Assembly: GCA_904394705.1 (NCBI GenBank)
Contig: CAJFNJ010000014.1
Location: forward strand, 1 to 64,000
Direction of reading: 5' to 3'
DNA: 64,000 nucleotides
Origin: Avimicrobium caecorum
GTDB taxonomy: Bacteria; Bacillota; Clostridia; Oscillospirales; Ruminococcaceae
Shown here: piece by piece, positions 15,966 to 24,407 of the stretch
How the letters are laid out: each line of letters begins with the position of its first letter
Numbering within the stretch: the stretch's first letter is position 1
The notes under the pieces: generated by a model
Told to the model about the DNA's origin: nothing
The model's input: only the letters and a program-made list of their open reading frames with translations
The model's database searches: none
Made by a program: the position numbers and the translations under genes

Positions 15966-16382
15966 ACAGTTCCTCCTTTCAACATAAAGCGCTTACAAAC
16001 TTTTATACCATATTTCTACAAGTAGTTTGAAAAACTGACAATAAAATATTAAAAATAGATTTTACTAACACAAAACATCTGTGAATTTTAACAAATGTTC
16101 GAATCGTACCAAAGACACAAGGAAATTAGTGGTTGATTTAGGCTTTGTAACGATTTTGTGTCGAAACTCATAATAAACCTGTATTTTACGCCTTTACAAC
16201 CATAATCATATTGTGTATAATCTTTACGTTAAAACGGGTCTGTATATATTGGATAAAATTGAATGTCAAAACTTTACCAGCATAGCAGAACCGTAAAATA
16301 TTACAAAGAAGTTGAATAAAAGAACGCATATCTTTTTATTTAACTTGCCATACTTGAATCTCACATGATGGGGGTAATCGAA
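15966..16382. promoter_or_regulatory. AT-rich divergent control region before fliE
   Basis: This 417-base gap is far more AT-rich than its surroundings. It contains the sigma-A promoter for fliE (listed separately), a separated inverted pair GACACAA (16114-16120) / TTGTGTC (16156-16162) that could be an operator, and about 160 bases of untranslated leader after the promoter. No c-di-GMP riboswitch core or small gene was recognised. Confidence 0.5.
16193..16221 (+). promoter_or_regulatory. sigma-A promoter for the main flagellar operon
   Basis: TTTACA (16193-16198), a 17-base spacer and a perfect TATAAT (16216-16221). The start site would be near 16228, leaving a long leader of about 155 bases before fliE. 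Confidence 0.7.
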
Positions 16383-16679
16383 ATGTATATTGTACCGCTC
16401 AGCAATTTGCCGACTGTCCAGAGTGGTTCGGCGGGAGAAACTTCCGCTCAGTCCGGCGGACTTCCGTTTCGGGAAGTCATGCAGCAGGCTGTACAGTCTC
16501 TGCAGGAGAGCCAGCAGGCTGCCGCTCAGGATACATACGACCTGGCCTATGGCAATTCGGCTGACCTTCATACTATTATGATCCACTCTGCTATGGAAAC
16601 CACAGCAGTAGAAACCGTTGTCCAGCTCACCTCCCGGGCCGTCAGTGCCTATAAGGAAATTATGCAGATGCAGATCTGA
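16383..16679 (+). CDS. fliE: Flagellar hook-basal body complex protein FliE
   Basis: A 98-residue FliE of normal length. The central PFREVMQQAVQSLQESQQAA and the C-terminal pattern DLHTIMIHSAMETTAVETVVQ then SRAVSAYKEIMQMQI match the family, including the conserved AYKEIMxMQ end. FliE joins the MS ring to the proximal rod. It is the first gene after the operon promoter. In most Firmicutes flgB and flgC come before it; here they do not. ATG 16383 follows GATGGGGG; an upstream in-frame ATG at 16368 or 16365 overlaps that site. Confidence 0.93.
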   Translation: MYIVPLSNLPTVQSGSAGETSAQSGGLPFREVMQQAVQSLQESQQAAAQDTYDLAYGNSADLHTIMIHSAMETTAVETVVQLTSRAVSAYKEIMQMQI

Positions 16680-16721
16680 CGCGTAAGGCAATGAAATTCG
16701 GGATAAAGTTGGGGTTGTTTG

Positions 16722-18368
16722 ATGAAATTCGATAAATTTGGCAAACTCGGGCAGTTGAAGATGCCGGATCTGAAAAATTCCGTCGGTAAATTGAAGGAGC
16801 GATGGAAGAGTCAGCCCGGCAAGACAAAGAAACTGGTAGCTGCCATTGGCGGAGGTATTCTGTGTACCGCTGTACTGATGGCAGTAGTAGTGGGAAATTC
16901 CACAGGAAAATACAAGGTTCTGTTCCCGGGTATGAGCGATACAGAAAGTGTAGAGGTTTACGCGGCCCTGCAGGATATGGGCGTGGATTCCAGGATCGAT
17001 TCCGGCGGACAGGTGCTGGTTCCCACTGATCAATGGGAACAGCTGGTCTTTGAACTGAATGGACAGGGATACCCGCAGACAGCGCCCAGTTATGATACGT
17101 TTACAAGTCTATCGGGATTCACTTCCACAGAATTTGAAAAGAAGGCTGGCCTGATCTTCCAGGCTCAGGACCGGATGCAGGAAACACTGGTGCGCCAAGA
17201 GGGAATCAAGGCTGCAACGGTGACTTTTTCTGTGCCCGAAAGCAGCAGTTATATCTGGGACGAATCCAATCAGCAGAAGAGTACCGGCAATGTAACGGTT
17301 CAGATGAAGCCCGGTTATGAACTCACTCCCGAGCGTGTATCGGCGATCAAGCACCTGGCGTCCACTTCCATTCCCAAGCTGGACCCGGAAGATGTTGTGG
17401 TCATCGATGCTGCCACTGGCGTGGAGATGCCCGGTGTGGACGATGCCGGCAGCGAAGGCTATTACAGCGTCCGCCGGCTGGAATATGAGCGTGCCATCAG
17501 CAAGCAGATCGAGGACAATGTCAAGCGGCTGCTCTCCGGCAAGTATGGCGCTGATGGCGTCACTGCCGTGGCAACCGTCAGCCTGAACTACGATAAGATG
17601 GTATCCGAAACCAAGCAGTTCCAGGCCCAGGACGGCACCAACAGCGGTGTGATCAGCCATTTTGACGAGAGCTATACATTAAATGGTGAAGTGGCGGCAG
17701 AAGGGATTGTAGGCGAGGAGAACAACACCGATACTCCGCCGACCTATCCCACTGTGGACGGCACCAGCGATGCCACTGCCACCGATTACCAGAAGAATAT
17801 TGATTATGAAGTAGGCTATATCCTGACGCAGATCGAGAAGGGCGAACCGATCATTGATGAGGCTTCGGTAGCAGTTGTAGTCAATGACCCCGCCTTTGAT
17901 ACACAGGTGGAGGAAACACTGGTGCAGCTCATATCCAAAGCAGTCAATATCAGTCCGGACAATATTTCCGTTTCCAATCTCCAGTATACCACACAGGAAG
18001 TTTCGTCGCCGCTCGGCACCTTTGGTCTGAGCCAGCGTCAGCTGCTGCTGATCGGAATCGGCGCCGTAATCCTGATCCTGCTGATCGTCCTGATCATTGT
18101 GCTGTCGGCACGCTCCCGCAAGCGCAAGAAGCTCGCCGCGGAAGCCCAGGCTGCCGCAGAGGCCCAGGCCGCTGCTGAAGCGGAACGCCAGAAGGAGCTG
18201 GATGCCCAGCGTGAGATCGAAGAGCATAAGAAGATGCTCCGGGACGAGGCGGAAGCCAATGTCAATGCCAAGGAGAATGCCATTACCAATGAGATCCGGG
18301 AATTCGCCAAGGAGAATCCGGAGATCACTGCGGCTCTGCTCCGTTCGCTGATGAGGGAGGAGAAGTAA
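16722..18368 (+). CDS. fliF: Flagellar MS-ring protein FliF
   Basis: A 548-residue FliF. A membrane helix at about 38-58 is followed by a periplasm-side ring-building region (KYKVLFPGMSDTESVEVYAA), then a second membrane helix at about 440-465 and a cytoplasmic tail. The tail has an Ala/Glu/Arg-rich charged segment and ends with EFAKENPEITAALLRSLMRE, the FliG-binding peptide. FliF forms the base on which the motor and export gate assemble. ATG 16722 is chosen over TTG 16719. Only three bases separate its stop from fliG. Confidence 0.96.
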   Translation: MKFDKFGKLGQLKMPDLKNSVGKLKERWKSQPGKTKKLVAAIGGGILCTAVLMAVVVGNSTGKYKVLFPGMSDTESVEVYAALQDMGVDSRIDSGGQVLVPTDQWEQLVFELNGQGYPQTAPSYDTFTSLSGFTSTEFEKKAGLIFQAQDRMQETLVRQEGIKAATVTFSVPESSSYIWDESNQQKSTGNVTVQMKPGYELTPERVSAIKHLASTSIPKLDPEDVVVIDAATGVEMPGVDDAGSEGYYSVRRLEYERAISKQIEDNVKRLLSGKYGADGVTAVATVSLNYDKMVSETKQFQAQDGTNSGVISHFDESYTLNGEVAAEGIVGEENNTDTPPTYPTVDGTSDATATDYQKNIDYEVGYILTQIEKGEPIIDEASVAVVVNDPAFDTQVEETLVQLISKAVNISPDNISVSNLQYTTQEVSSPLGTFGLSQRQLLLIGIGAVILILLIVLIIVLSARSRKRKKLAAEAQAAAEAQAAAEAERQKELDAQREIEEHKKMLRDEAEANVNAKENAITNEIREFAKENPEITAALLRSLMREEK

Positions 18369-18371
18369 TCA

Positions 18372-19394
18372 ATGGCTGCTGCAACAACCAAACAGAAACA
18401 GCTGACCCCGGTTCAGCGGGCTGCGGCTGTGGTGATTGCCCTGGGAGCGGACCGGGCCTCGGAGGTCTACCGCTATCTCAAGGACGACGAGGTGGAACAG
18501 ATCTCCCTGGAGATCGCCAAGCTCAACCGGCTCTCGCCGGAGGATATGCAGAGCACCATCGAGGATTTCTATGGACTCTGCGTCACCCAGAAGGTCATCA
18601 CCGAAGGCGGTGTCCTCTATGCCAAGGACGTCCTGGAAAAGGCCTTTGGCCCGGAACAGGCCTCCTCGTATATGGACCGCCTGTCCAAATCCCTGCGGAC
18701 CCGTTCCTTTGAATCCATCCGCAAGGCGGATTACAAGAACCTCTGGATGATCCTCCAGAATGAGCATCCCCAGACCATTGCCCTGGTGCTCAGCTATGCC
18801 CGTTCGGATCAGGCGGCACAGATCATTGCCGAACTGCCCCGGGCTGTCCAGCTGGACGTGGTGGAGCGCATCGCCGGTCTGGACCGGGTATCCCCCGAGA
18901 TGATCAAACTGGTGGAGGATTCCCTGGAAGCCCGCTTCACCAATATCACCTCTGCCGATCAGGTGGAAGTGGGCGGTGTACCGTATGTGGCAGAGATCAT
19001 GAACCGTGTGGACCGTTCCACCGAGAAATATATCTTCGACGAACTGGGCGGACGCAATGCCGCTCTCGCCGACGAGATCCACAAGCTCATGTTCACCTTC
19101 GAGGACATTGTCAATCTGGACAGCATGGCTATCCAGCGGTTTATCCGGGAAGTGGATACCAAGGATCTGGCTGTGGCCCTCAAGAGCGCCAACGAAGAAG
19201 TCAAGCGTGTTATCTTCCAGAACATGTCCTCCCGTATGCGGGAGAATATCGAGCAGGATATCCAGTTCCTGCACAACATCCGGATGCGCGATGTGGAAGA
19301 GGCCCAGCAGAAGATTGTCGGCGTAATCCGGCAGCTTGAGGAGGCCGGAGAGATCGTCATCGCCAAGGGAGAGGAGGACGAGATCCTTGCCTAA
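18372..19394 (+). CDS. fliG: Flagellar motor switch protein FliG
   Basis: A 340-residue switch protein of standard length. The N-terminal domain (LTPVQRAAAVVIALGADRAS) binds FliF. The middle EHPQTIALVLSYARSDQAAQ carries the EHPQ motif that binds FliM. The C-terminal torque domain contains the charged helix EVDTKDLAVALKSANEEVKRV, which faces the stator. FliG is the rotor part that MotA pushes against. GGGAGGAG inside the end of fliF precedes ATG 18372. Confidence 0.97.
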   Translation: MAAATTKQKQLTPVQRAAAVVIALGADRASEVYRYLKDDEVEQISLEIAKLNRLSPEDMQSTIEDFYGLCVTQKVITEGGVLYAKDVLEKAFGPEQASSYMDRLSKSLRTRSFESIRKADYKNLWMILQNEHPQTIALVLSYARSDQAAQIIAELPRAVQLDVVERIAGLDRVSPEMIKLVEDSLEARFTNITSADQVEVGGVPYVAEIMNRVDRSTEKYIFDELGGRNAALADEIHKLMFTFEDIVNLDSMAIQRFIREVDTKDLAVALKSANEEVKRVIFQNMSSRMRENIEQDIQFLHNIRMRDVEEAQQKIVGVIRQLEEAGEIVIAKGEEDEILA

Positions 19395-20169
19395 GGTGAT
19401 CCGCACCCGGAATCTGATCTCCGCCGGTGAAGTGGAGATCCCGGATCAGGTTCTGCCGGTGCCGATGGAGATCCCTGCTGACCCGGAAGAGGGGGCAGAG
19501 GCTCCGGAAGCCCAGGCAGCACCCCAGCCCGATCCGGAACAGACCCGCCGTGCAGCGGAAGAACTGTTCCGCAGCCGGCTGGAACAGATGCAGACCCAGG
19601 CGGAGGAAACCTCCGGCAAAATTCTCCGGCATGCCGGGGAAGAGCGGGAGCGCATCCTGCAGGAGGCCAGAACCGAAGCGGAGGAGATCCGCCGGCAGGC
19701 CCGGGAGGAAGCATACCAGGCCGCAGTGGAGGAAAAACGCCAGCGGATTGAAAATCTGCTGGGAGCCACCGAAGGGCTGCTCAACCAGCTGGCCCAGCAG
19801 CAGCGGCAATATTTTATACGATATGAAAAAGCACTTCCCGACCTGGCGCTGGAAATCGCCGGCAAGGTGATGGAACATGCCATCCAGACCGATCCCCTGG
19901 TTCTGGAACCGCTGGTACAGCGGGCGGTGGCACAGGTCAAGAATGCAGAGTGGCTGGAAGTTCAGATTTCCCAGCAGCTGCCGGAACTGGCACAGGAACT
20001 CCGCAAGGAGCTGCGGGAATGGACCGATGCCCGGCATGTGGAAGTGACAACTGATCAGAATGAACTGGGCGCCTGTGTCGTCCATACACCGCAGGGGATT
20101 ATAGACGCGTCGGTTTCCACCCAGCTGGACAATCTGAACAAACGGCTGCATACACCCGCACGGAACTGA
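19387..20169 (+). CDS. fliH: Flagellar export ATPase stator FliH
   Basis: A 260-residue FliH-like protein that starts at a TTG inside the last codons of fliG (8-base overlap), behind GAGGAGG at 19371-19377. The N-terminal 60 residues are acidic and Pro-rich. A long charged coiled coil follows (about 65-130), and the C-terminal half has the FliH/V-type ATPase subunit E-like domain with LALEIAGKVMEHAIQTDP. FliH holds FliI at the C ring and regulates its ATPase. GTG 19396 is a possible alternative start. Sequence divergence is usual for this family; context makes the call firm. Confidence 0.88.
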   Translation: MPKVIRTRNLISAGEVEIPDQVLPVPMEIPADPEEGAEAPEAQAAPQPDPEQTRRAAEELFRSRLEQMQTQAEETSGKILRHAGEERERILQEARTEAEEIRRQAREEAYQAAVEEKRQRIENLLGATEGLLNQLAQQQRQYFIRYEKALPDLALEIAGKVMEHAIQTDPLVLEPLVQRAVAQVKNAEWLEVQISQQLPELAQELRKELREWTDARHVEVTTDQNELGACVVHTPQGIIDASVSTQLDNLNKRLHTPARN

Positions 20170-20187
20170 CGGAAAGGACCATCCATC

Positions 20188-21513
20188 ATGGCAGAACGCG
20201 AACTGCTTGACATCACATCATTACAGCGGACAATCCGGCTGGGGGATCTCTACACCCGCAAGGGCAAGATCAGCAAGATCATGGGGCTGATGGTAGAGGC
20301 CACCGGCCTGGAATGCAATATGGGAGATATCTGCCGTATCCAGCTGAGCGAGGAGCGTTACGCCCTGGCAGAGGTGGTGGGAATCCTGGAGGATACCGTT
20401 CAGCTGATGCCCTATCAGGAACTGGACGGCATCGGTTCCGGCAGCGTGGTGATCAACACCGGACGGAAGCTGGAAGTGGGAATCACCCCCAAGATGCTGG
20501 GCCGTGCGGTGGATGCCCTGGGCAGTCCCATTGACGGCCGGGACCCGTTCCCCGAGGAGGAGAAGGTCTGGTACCCCATCAACGGACAGCCCTCCAACCC
20601 CATGGAGCGTCCTCCCATCACTGAGGTAATGGAGCTGGGTGTCCGGGCCATCGATGGTCTGCTCACCATGGGCAAGGGCCAGAGAATGGGCATCTTCGCC
20701 GGCAGCGGCGTGGGCAAGAGTACGCTTATGGGTATGATTGCCCGGAATGTCAAAGCCGATGTGAATGTGATCGCCCTGGTGGGTGAACGAGGCCGTGAGG
20801 TGGTGGAGTTCATCGACCGGGACCTGGGCCCCGAGGGCATGGCCCGGACCGTCCTGGTGGTCGCCACTTCGGACCAGCCGGCGATGATGCGTTCCAAATG
20901 CGCCCTCACCGCCACCGCGATTGCCGAGTATTTCCGGGATCAGGGCATGGATGTGCTGCTGATGATGGACTCCCTCACCCGATTCTGTATGGCGCAGCGG
21001 GAGATCGGCCTGGCGGCAGGAGAGCCGCCGGTGGCCCGTGGTTATACCCCGTCCATCTATGCCGCCCTCCCCAAGCTGCTCGAGCGTTCGGGCAACTTCG
21101 GGCATGGCTCCATCACCGGAATCTACACCGTCCTGGTGGAAGGTGATGATACCAATGAACCCATTTCCGATACAGTGCGCGGTATCGTGGACGGACACAT
21201 CGTCCTCTCCCGTAAGGTGGCGATGCGCAACCACTATCCCGCCATTGATATTCTGGCAAGCATCAGCCGTCTGATGAGCAGTATTGTGGAACCGGCCCAC
21301 CGGCTGGCGGCAGGCAAGGTCCGCAATATGATGTCGGTGTACCAGCAGAACCAGGACCTGCTGCTCATCGGTGCTTACAAGAGCGGCAGCAACCCCGAGC
21401 TGGATCAGGCGATCCGGCACATGGACGCCATCAACCGCCTGCTTCAGCAGAGTGTGGATACCAAGGTAAGTTTCCAGGAAACCGTAGAACAGCTTGAAAG
21501 AATTGTAGAATAG
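20188..21513 (+). CDS. fliI: Flagellar export ATPase FliI
   Basis: A 441-residue F1-beta-like ATPase. Walker A is GSGVGKST at 172-179, the catalytic glutamate region is GERGREV, and Walker B is in VLLMMDSLTRFCMAQREIGLA. The GEPPVARGYTPSIYAALPKLLERSG stretch is characteristic of the FliI/YscN family. It powers substrate release from chaperones at the flagellar export gate. The start follows GGAAAGGAC. A Rho or ATP synthase subunit is ruled out by the FliH-FliJ context. Confidence 0.97.
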   Translation: MAERELLDITSLQRTIRLGDLYTRKGKISKIMGLMVEATGLECNMGDICRIQLSEERYALAEVVGILEDTVQLMPYQELDGIGSGSVVINTGRKLEVGITPKMLGRAVDALGSPIDGRDPFPEEEKVWYPINGQPSNPMERPPITEVMELGVRAIDGLLTMGKGQRMGIFAGSGVGKSTLMGMIARNVKADVNVIALVGERGREVVEFIDRDLGPEGMARTVLVVATSDQPAMMRSKCALTATAIAEYFRDQGMDVLLMMDSLTRFCMAQREIGLAAGEPPVARGYTPSIYAALPKLLERSGNFGHGSITGIYTVLVEGDDTNEPISDTVRGIVDGHIVLSRKVAMRNHYPAIDILASISRLMSSIVEPAHRLAAGKVRNMMSVYQQNQDLLLIGAYKSGSNPELDQAIRHMDAINRLLQQSVDTKVSFQETVEQLERIVE

Positions 21514-21540
21514 ACCCGATGAAAAATTTGGAGGATTTTG

Positions 21541-21990
21541 ATGAAAAAGTTTCAGTTTTCGTTGGATCATGTACGCGATTACCGGGATCGGCTGTTGGAT
21601 GAGGAAACCGGAAAGCTCCAGCGTCTTCAGGCGGAGCGGGACCGGCTGGAACAGCAGATCAATCAGCTGAAAACCGATTTCGCGCAGGTTTCGGAAGAGA
21701 TGCGGAAGGCTCAGGCTGAGGGGATCACCGCCCTGGAACAGCGGGGATTCAGTATGCAGCTGGAGAGCATCCGCATGCAGGTCCGGGAGCTGACCGAACA
21801 GCTGGAAGCTGCCAAAGCCCGGGTGGAACAGCAGACCCGGGTGGTTGTGGCAGCCAATCAGGAGGTCTCCAAGCTGGATAAGCTCCGGGACCGCCAGTAT
21901 GAGGACTGGCAGGCCGGTGTGCGGAAAGCCGAGGAGGAGCGGATCGAGGAACTGGTTTCCCAGAGCCATATCCGCAAGACCGCCGGCTGA
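21541..21990 (+). CDS. fliJ: Flagellar export protein FliJ
   Basis: A 149-residue coiled-coil protein starting MKKFQFSLDHVRDYRDRLLD, a typical FliJ opening. Heptad-like Glu/Gln/Leu repeats run over most of its length. FliJ acts as the stalk of the FliI hexamer and links it to FlhA. ATG 21541 is preferred over the adjacent TTG 21538 because TTGGAGG is better spaced. It lies between fliI and fliK as in most Firmicutes. Confidence 0.9.
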   Translation: MKKFQFSLDHVRDYRDRLLDEETGKLQRLQAERDRLEQQINQLKTDFAQVSEEMRKAQAEGITALEQRGFSMQLESIRMQVRELTEQLEAAKARVEQQTRVVVAANQEVSKLDKLRDRQYEDWQAGVRKAEEERIEELVSQSHIRKTAG

Positions 21991-22032
21991 TCCGGAACCG
22001 GCAGGGATTCCACTTGAAAGGAGGTGATAACA

Positions 22033-23127
22033 ATGCAGCAGATCGCAGTCAATCAGATGAACGGCACTTCCGGCGGGAGCCTGCGGCAGAAACTGGATCT
22101 ATCCGACGCCTGTCAGGCCACCGACGCTTTTGCCATGCTCTTCATGCAGCTGATGGGACAGACCATCCAGCCGGAGGCACTGCTCCAGATGCAGGGGGAA
22201 CAGCCGCTTGCACAGACTGATGCAGTGCTTCCGGCAGCCGCCGGGACAGTGGGTTCGATGGCATCGGGCAATGAGATGCAGGCCATGCTTGCAGACCTGA
22301 TCCAGAACGCCGGCAGCACTCCGGCAGAGGGCGCGTTCCTGCAGACCTTTGCCATGCAGTCGATGGACACCGTTCCCGGCACCGCAGCCGCTGAGGGCAC
22401 CGCCCAGGGCGCTGAGCTCCTGGATGGAGAGGCAGAGGGTATGCAGCAGCTCTACACAGTGCTGAAGGCAGCCTGGGGCGGCGAGGAGAGCAGCCTGATG
22501 GAGAATGGATTTTCCTCTCTCCAGGCAGGAAACGCCTTCCGTACCGCCCGGCAGCTCCTGGAACAGCAGGAAAAGGAAACCGTCGTTCCGGTGGATGTGG
22601 AAAGCCTCCAGGCCGATGTAAACGCCGGACGCTTCCTCACAGCCCAGCCGGAAGCCGCGCAGCTCCCGCTCCCCTCGGCAGAGGAGATCGGCAAGCAGCT
22701 CAAAACCGGCATCCTGCACCAGACAGCCCAGGGCAAGAGCGAATTCATCGTCCGGCTGGAGCCCGAGGGGATCGGTGAGATCGTCGTGAAGATCTCGGAC
22801 GACCGGGAACACATGGCGCTGAGCATCTTTACAGCCAGCACCCAGGCAGCCCGGCTGATCTCCAATGAGGTCGCCACCCTGCAGGAAGCCCTGCGGCCCC
22901 TTCAGGTCCAGGTACAGCAGGTGACTCTGCTCCCCACTGAACAGGCGGTGTCCTACGCTTCCCAGAGCGCACTCACCGACCAGGGACAGCAGCAGTCCTT
23001 TGCCCAGCAGTATTTTGAACAGCGTCAGCAGCACCGCGGCGGACACTGGCAGCAGGAGGACGACAGCTTTGAAGCTGTTATCGGGCAGACCCAGGCACCG
23101 GACAGTGAACTGGATGCCTATATTTAA
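22033..23127 (+). CDS. fliK: Flagellar hook-length control protein FliK
   Basis: A 364-residue FliK. The N-terminal two thirds are low-complexity and Gln/Ala/Glu-rich, as usual for the ruler part. The C-terminal domain (about 235-310) has the family core KSEFIVRLEPEGIGEIVVKI and LRPLQVQVQQVTL. FliK measures the hook and triggers FlhB to switch export from hook to filament proteins. The start ATG 22033 follows AAAGGAGGTGA; GTG 22024 lies within that site. A second FliK-like gene occurs at 44519. Confidence 0.9.
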   Translation: MQQIAVNQMNGTSGGSLRQKLDLSDACQATDAFAMLFMQLMGQTIQPEALLQMQGEQPLAQTDAVLPAAAGTVGSMASGNEMQAMLADLIQNAGSTPAEGAFLQTFAMQSMDTVPGTAAAEGTAQGAELLDGEAEGMQQLYTVLKAAWGGEESSLMENGFSSLQAGNAFRTARQLLEQQEKETVVPVDVESLQADVNAGRFLTAQPEAAQLPLPSAEEIGKQLKTGILHQTAQGKSEFIVRLEPEGIGEIVVKISDDREHMALSIFTASTQAARLISNEVATLQEALRPLQVQVQQVTLLPTEQAVSYASQSALTDQGQQQSFAQQYFEQRQQHRGGHWQQEDDSFEAVIGQTQAPDSELDAYI

Positions 23128-23145
23128 GGAAAGGAGGAACAGAAG

Positions 23146-23916
23146 ATGATAAGCGGAGTAGATGGCGTATCCAGCTACCGCAGCATGTATGCGGCAGGCA
23201 CAGCCAGCACCCGGGAATCCACCGGCACATCGGAAACAGAGGAAACCGAGGGCACCGGTCAGGTCTGGGACGCAGTGTTCACCGATGATTCGGACAACGG
23301 CGTCAGCGTGGATGACTTCCTCAACCTGATGGTTGCGCAGCTCCAGAACCAGGACTTCATGAACCCGGTGGACGATACCCAGTATGTCACCCAGCTTGCT
23401 CAGTTTGCCACCATGCAGCAGATGCAGGAACTGGCAACCTACATGAAGACCAACTATGTGATGTCCCTGGTGGGCAAGGAGGTCACTGCCGCACGGTTCA
23501 GCGTTTCGGGTGAACTGCAGCAGGAAACCGGTCGGGTGGAAAAGATCTCGCTGGTAAACAACGAGTATGCGGTCTATGTCAACGGCAAGAAGTTCAGCCT
23601 TCAGCAGATCATGGAGCTGGGTGCTTCGGAGGATGAAACCGAAACTTCCAATATCAGCATGGATCAGCTGATGTCGATGCTGGACCGGGAAGTAACAGTC
23701 CGGATCGAAGCAGAAGGCGAGGACGAAGAGGATTCCACTTTGACTGGCATTGTAGAACGGGTTTCCACTGAAAATGGCAAGTACCGTGTCCAGATCGACG
23801 GCAAGTGGTACTCGGCAGATGATGTAGTGGAGATCGCCGGAGAAACTCAGCCGGAAGAACCCGAAGAGCCGGAAGAAGGCAGCGGGGAAGGGTCCGGAGA
23901 AACCCAGACTGTGTAA
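23146..23916 (+). CDS. flgD: Flagellar hook capping protein FlgD
   Basis: A 256-residue FlgD. The N-terminal signature VSVDDFLNLMVAQLQNQDFM followed by NPVDDTQYVTQLAQFATMQQMQEL is diagnostic. The C-terminal part has beta-rich segments and ends in a Glu/Pro/Gly tail (about residues 228-256) that is not conserved. FlgD forms the scaffold for FlgE assembly and is lost when the hook is complete. Spacing to fliK is 18 bases. The start follows AAAGGAGG. Confidence 0.95.
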   Translation: MISGVDGVSSYRSMYAAGTASTRESTGTSETEETEGTGQVWDAVFTDDSDNGVSVDDFLNLMVAQLQNQDFMNPVDDTQYVTQLAQFATMQQMQELATYMKTNYVMSLVGKEVTAARFSVSGELQQETGRVEKISLVNNEYAVYVNGKKFSLQQIMELGASEDETETSNISMDQLMSMLDREVTVRIEAEGEDEEDSTLTGIVERVSTENGKYRVQIDGKWYSADDVVEIAGETQPEEPEEPEEGSGEGSGETQTV

Positions 23917-23938
23917 AAAATGCGAAAGGAGCTATGCC

Positions 23939-24334
23939 ATGGATGATCTTTTGATCCAGCGCCGGATGCGGATGCCTGTGGTAACAGGTGTGCCGACCAG
24001 TCCGGAAGCCGTGCGCAGTTCCCAGCCGCAGACAGGTACATCGTTCCGGGAGGTACTGGAGCAGGAAGCCCAGAAGACAACCGAGCTTTCCTTTTCCAGA
24101 CATGCCGCCGGCAGAGTGGCAGAACGGGGGATTGAAATTTCCCGCACCGGAATGGAGCGTCTGGAAGAAGGACTCCGGATGGCCCGGGAAAAGGGCCTGA
24201 ACGATACCCTGATCCTGATGGATGGTTCGGCATTCATTGTCAGTGCGCAGAACGGCACGGTGATTACCGCCATGCCCAGTCAGGAACTGAACGGCAGAGT
24301 GTTTACAAATATTGACGGGACTGTGATTCTTTGA
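23939..24334 (+). CDS. TIGR02530-type flagellar operon protein
   Basis: A 131-residue protein of the small family found between flgD and flgE in many Firmicutes. The conserved core is ELSFSRHAAGRVAERGIEIS followed by LNDTLILMDGSAFIVSAQN and a C-terminal FTNIDGTVIL. The function is unknown; a role in hook assembly is suggested only by position. ATG 23939 follows AAAGGAG. An ATG five bases earlier is out of frame. Confidence 0.85.
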   Translation: MDDLLIQRRMRMPVVTGVPTSPEAVRSSQPQTGTSFREVLEQEAQKTTELSFSRHAAGRVAERGIEISRTGMERLEEGLRMAREKGLNDTLILMDGSAFIVSAQNGTVITAMPSQELNGRVFTNIDGTVIL

Positions 24335-24407
24335 CCGGACCTTATGGAGGTCACTGGGCTTTGACTGACAGAGAAGCCCACACAGTCCCAATAGGGAGAT
24401 AATTGAA

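Noticed and set aside
15966..16382. c-di-GMP riboswitch in the fliE leader
   Set aside because: Such elements are common before flagellar operons, but the conserved GEMM core and tetraloop receptor were not found.
20221..21969. 582-codon minus-strand open frame opposite fliI-fliJ
   Set aside because: Shadow of two certain flagellar genes.
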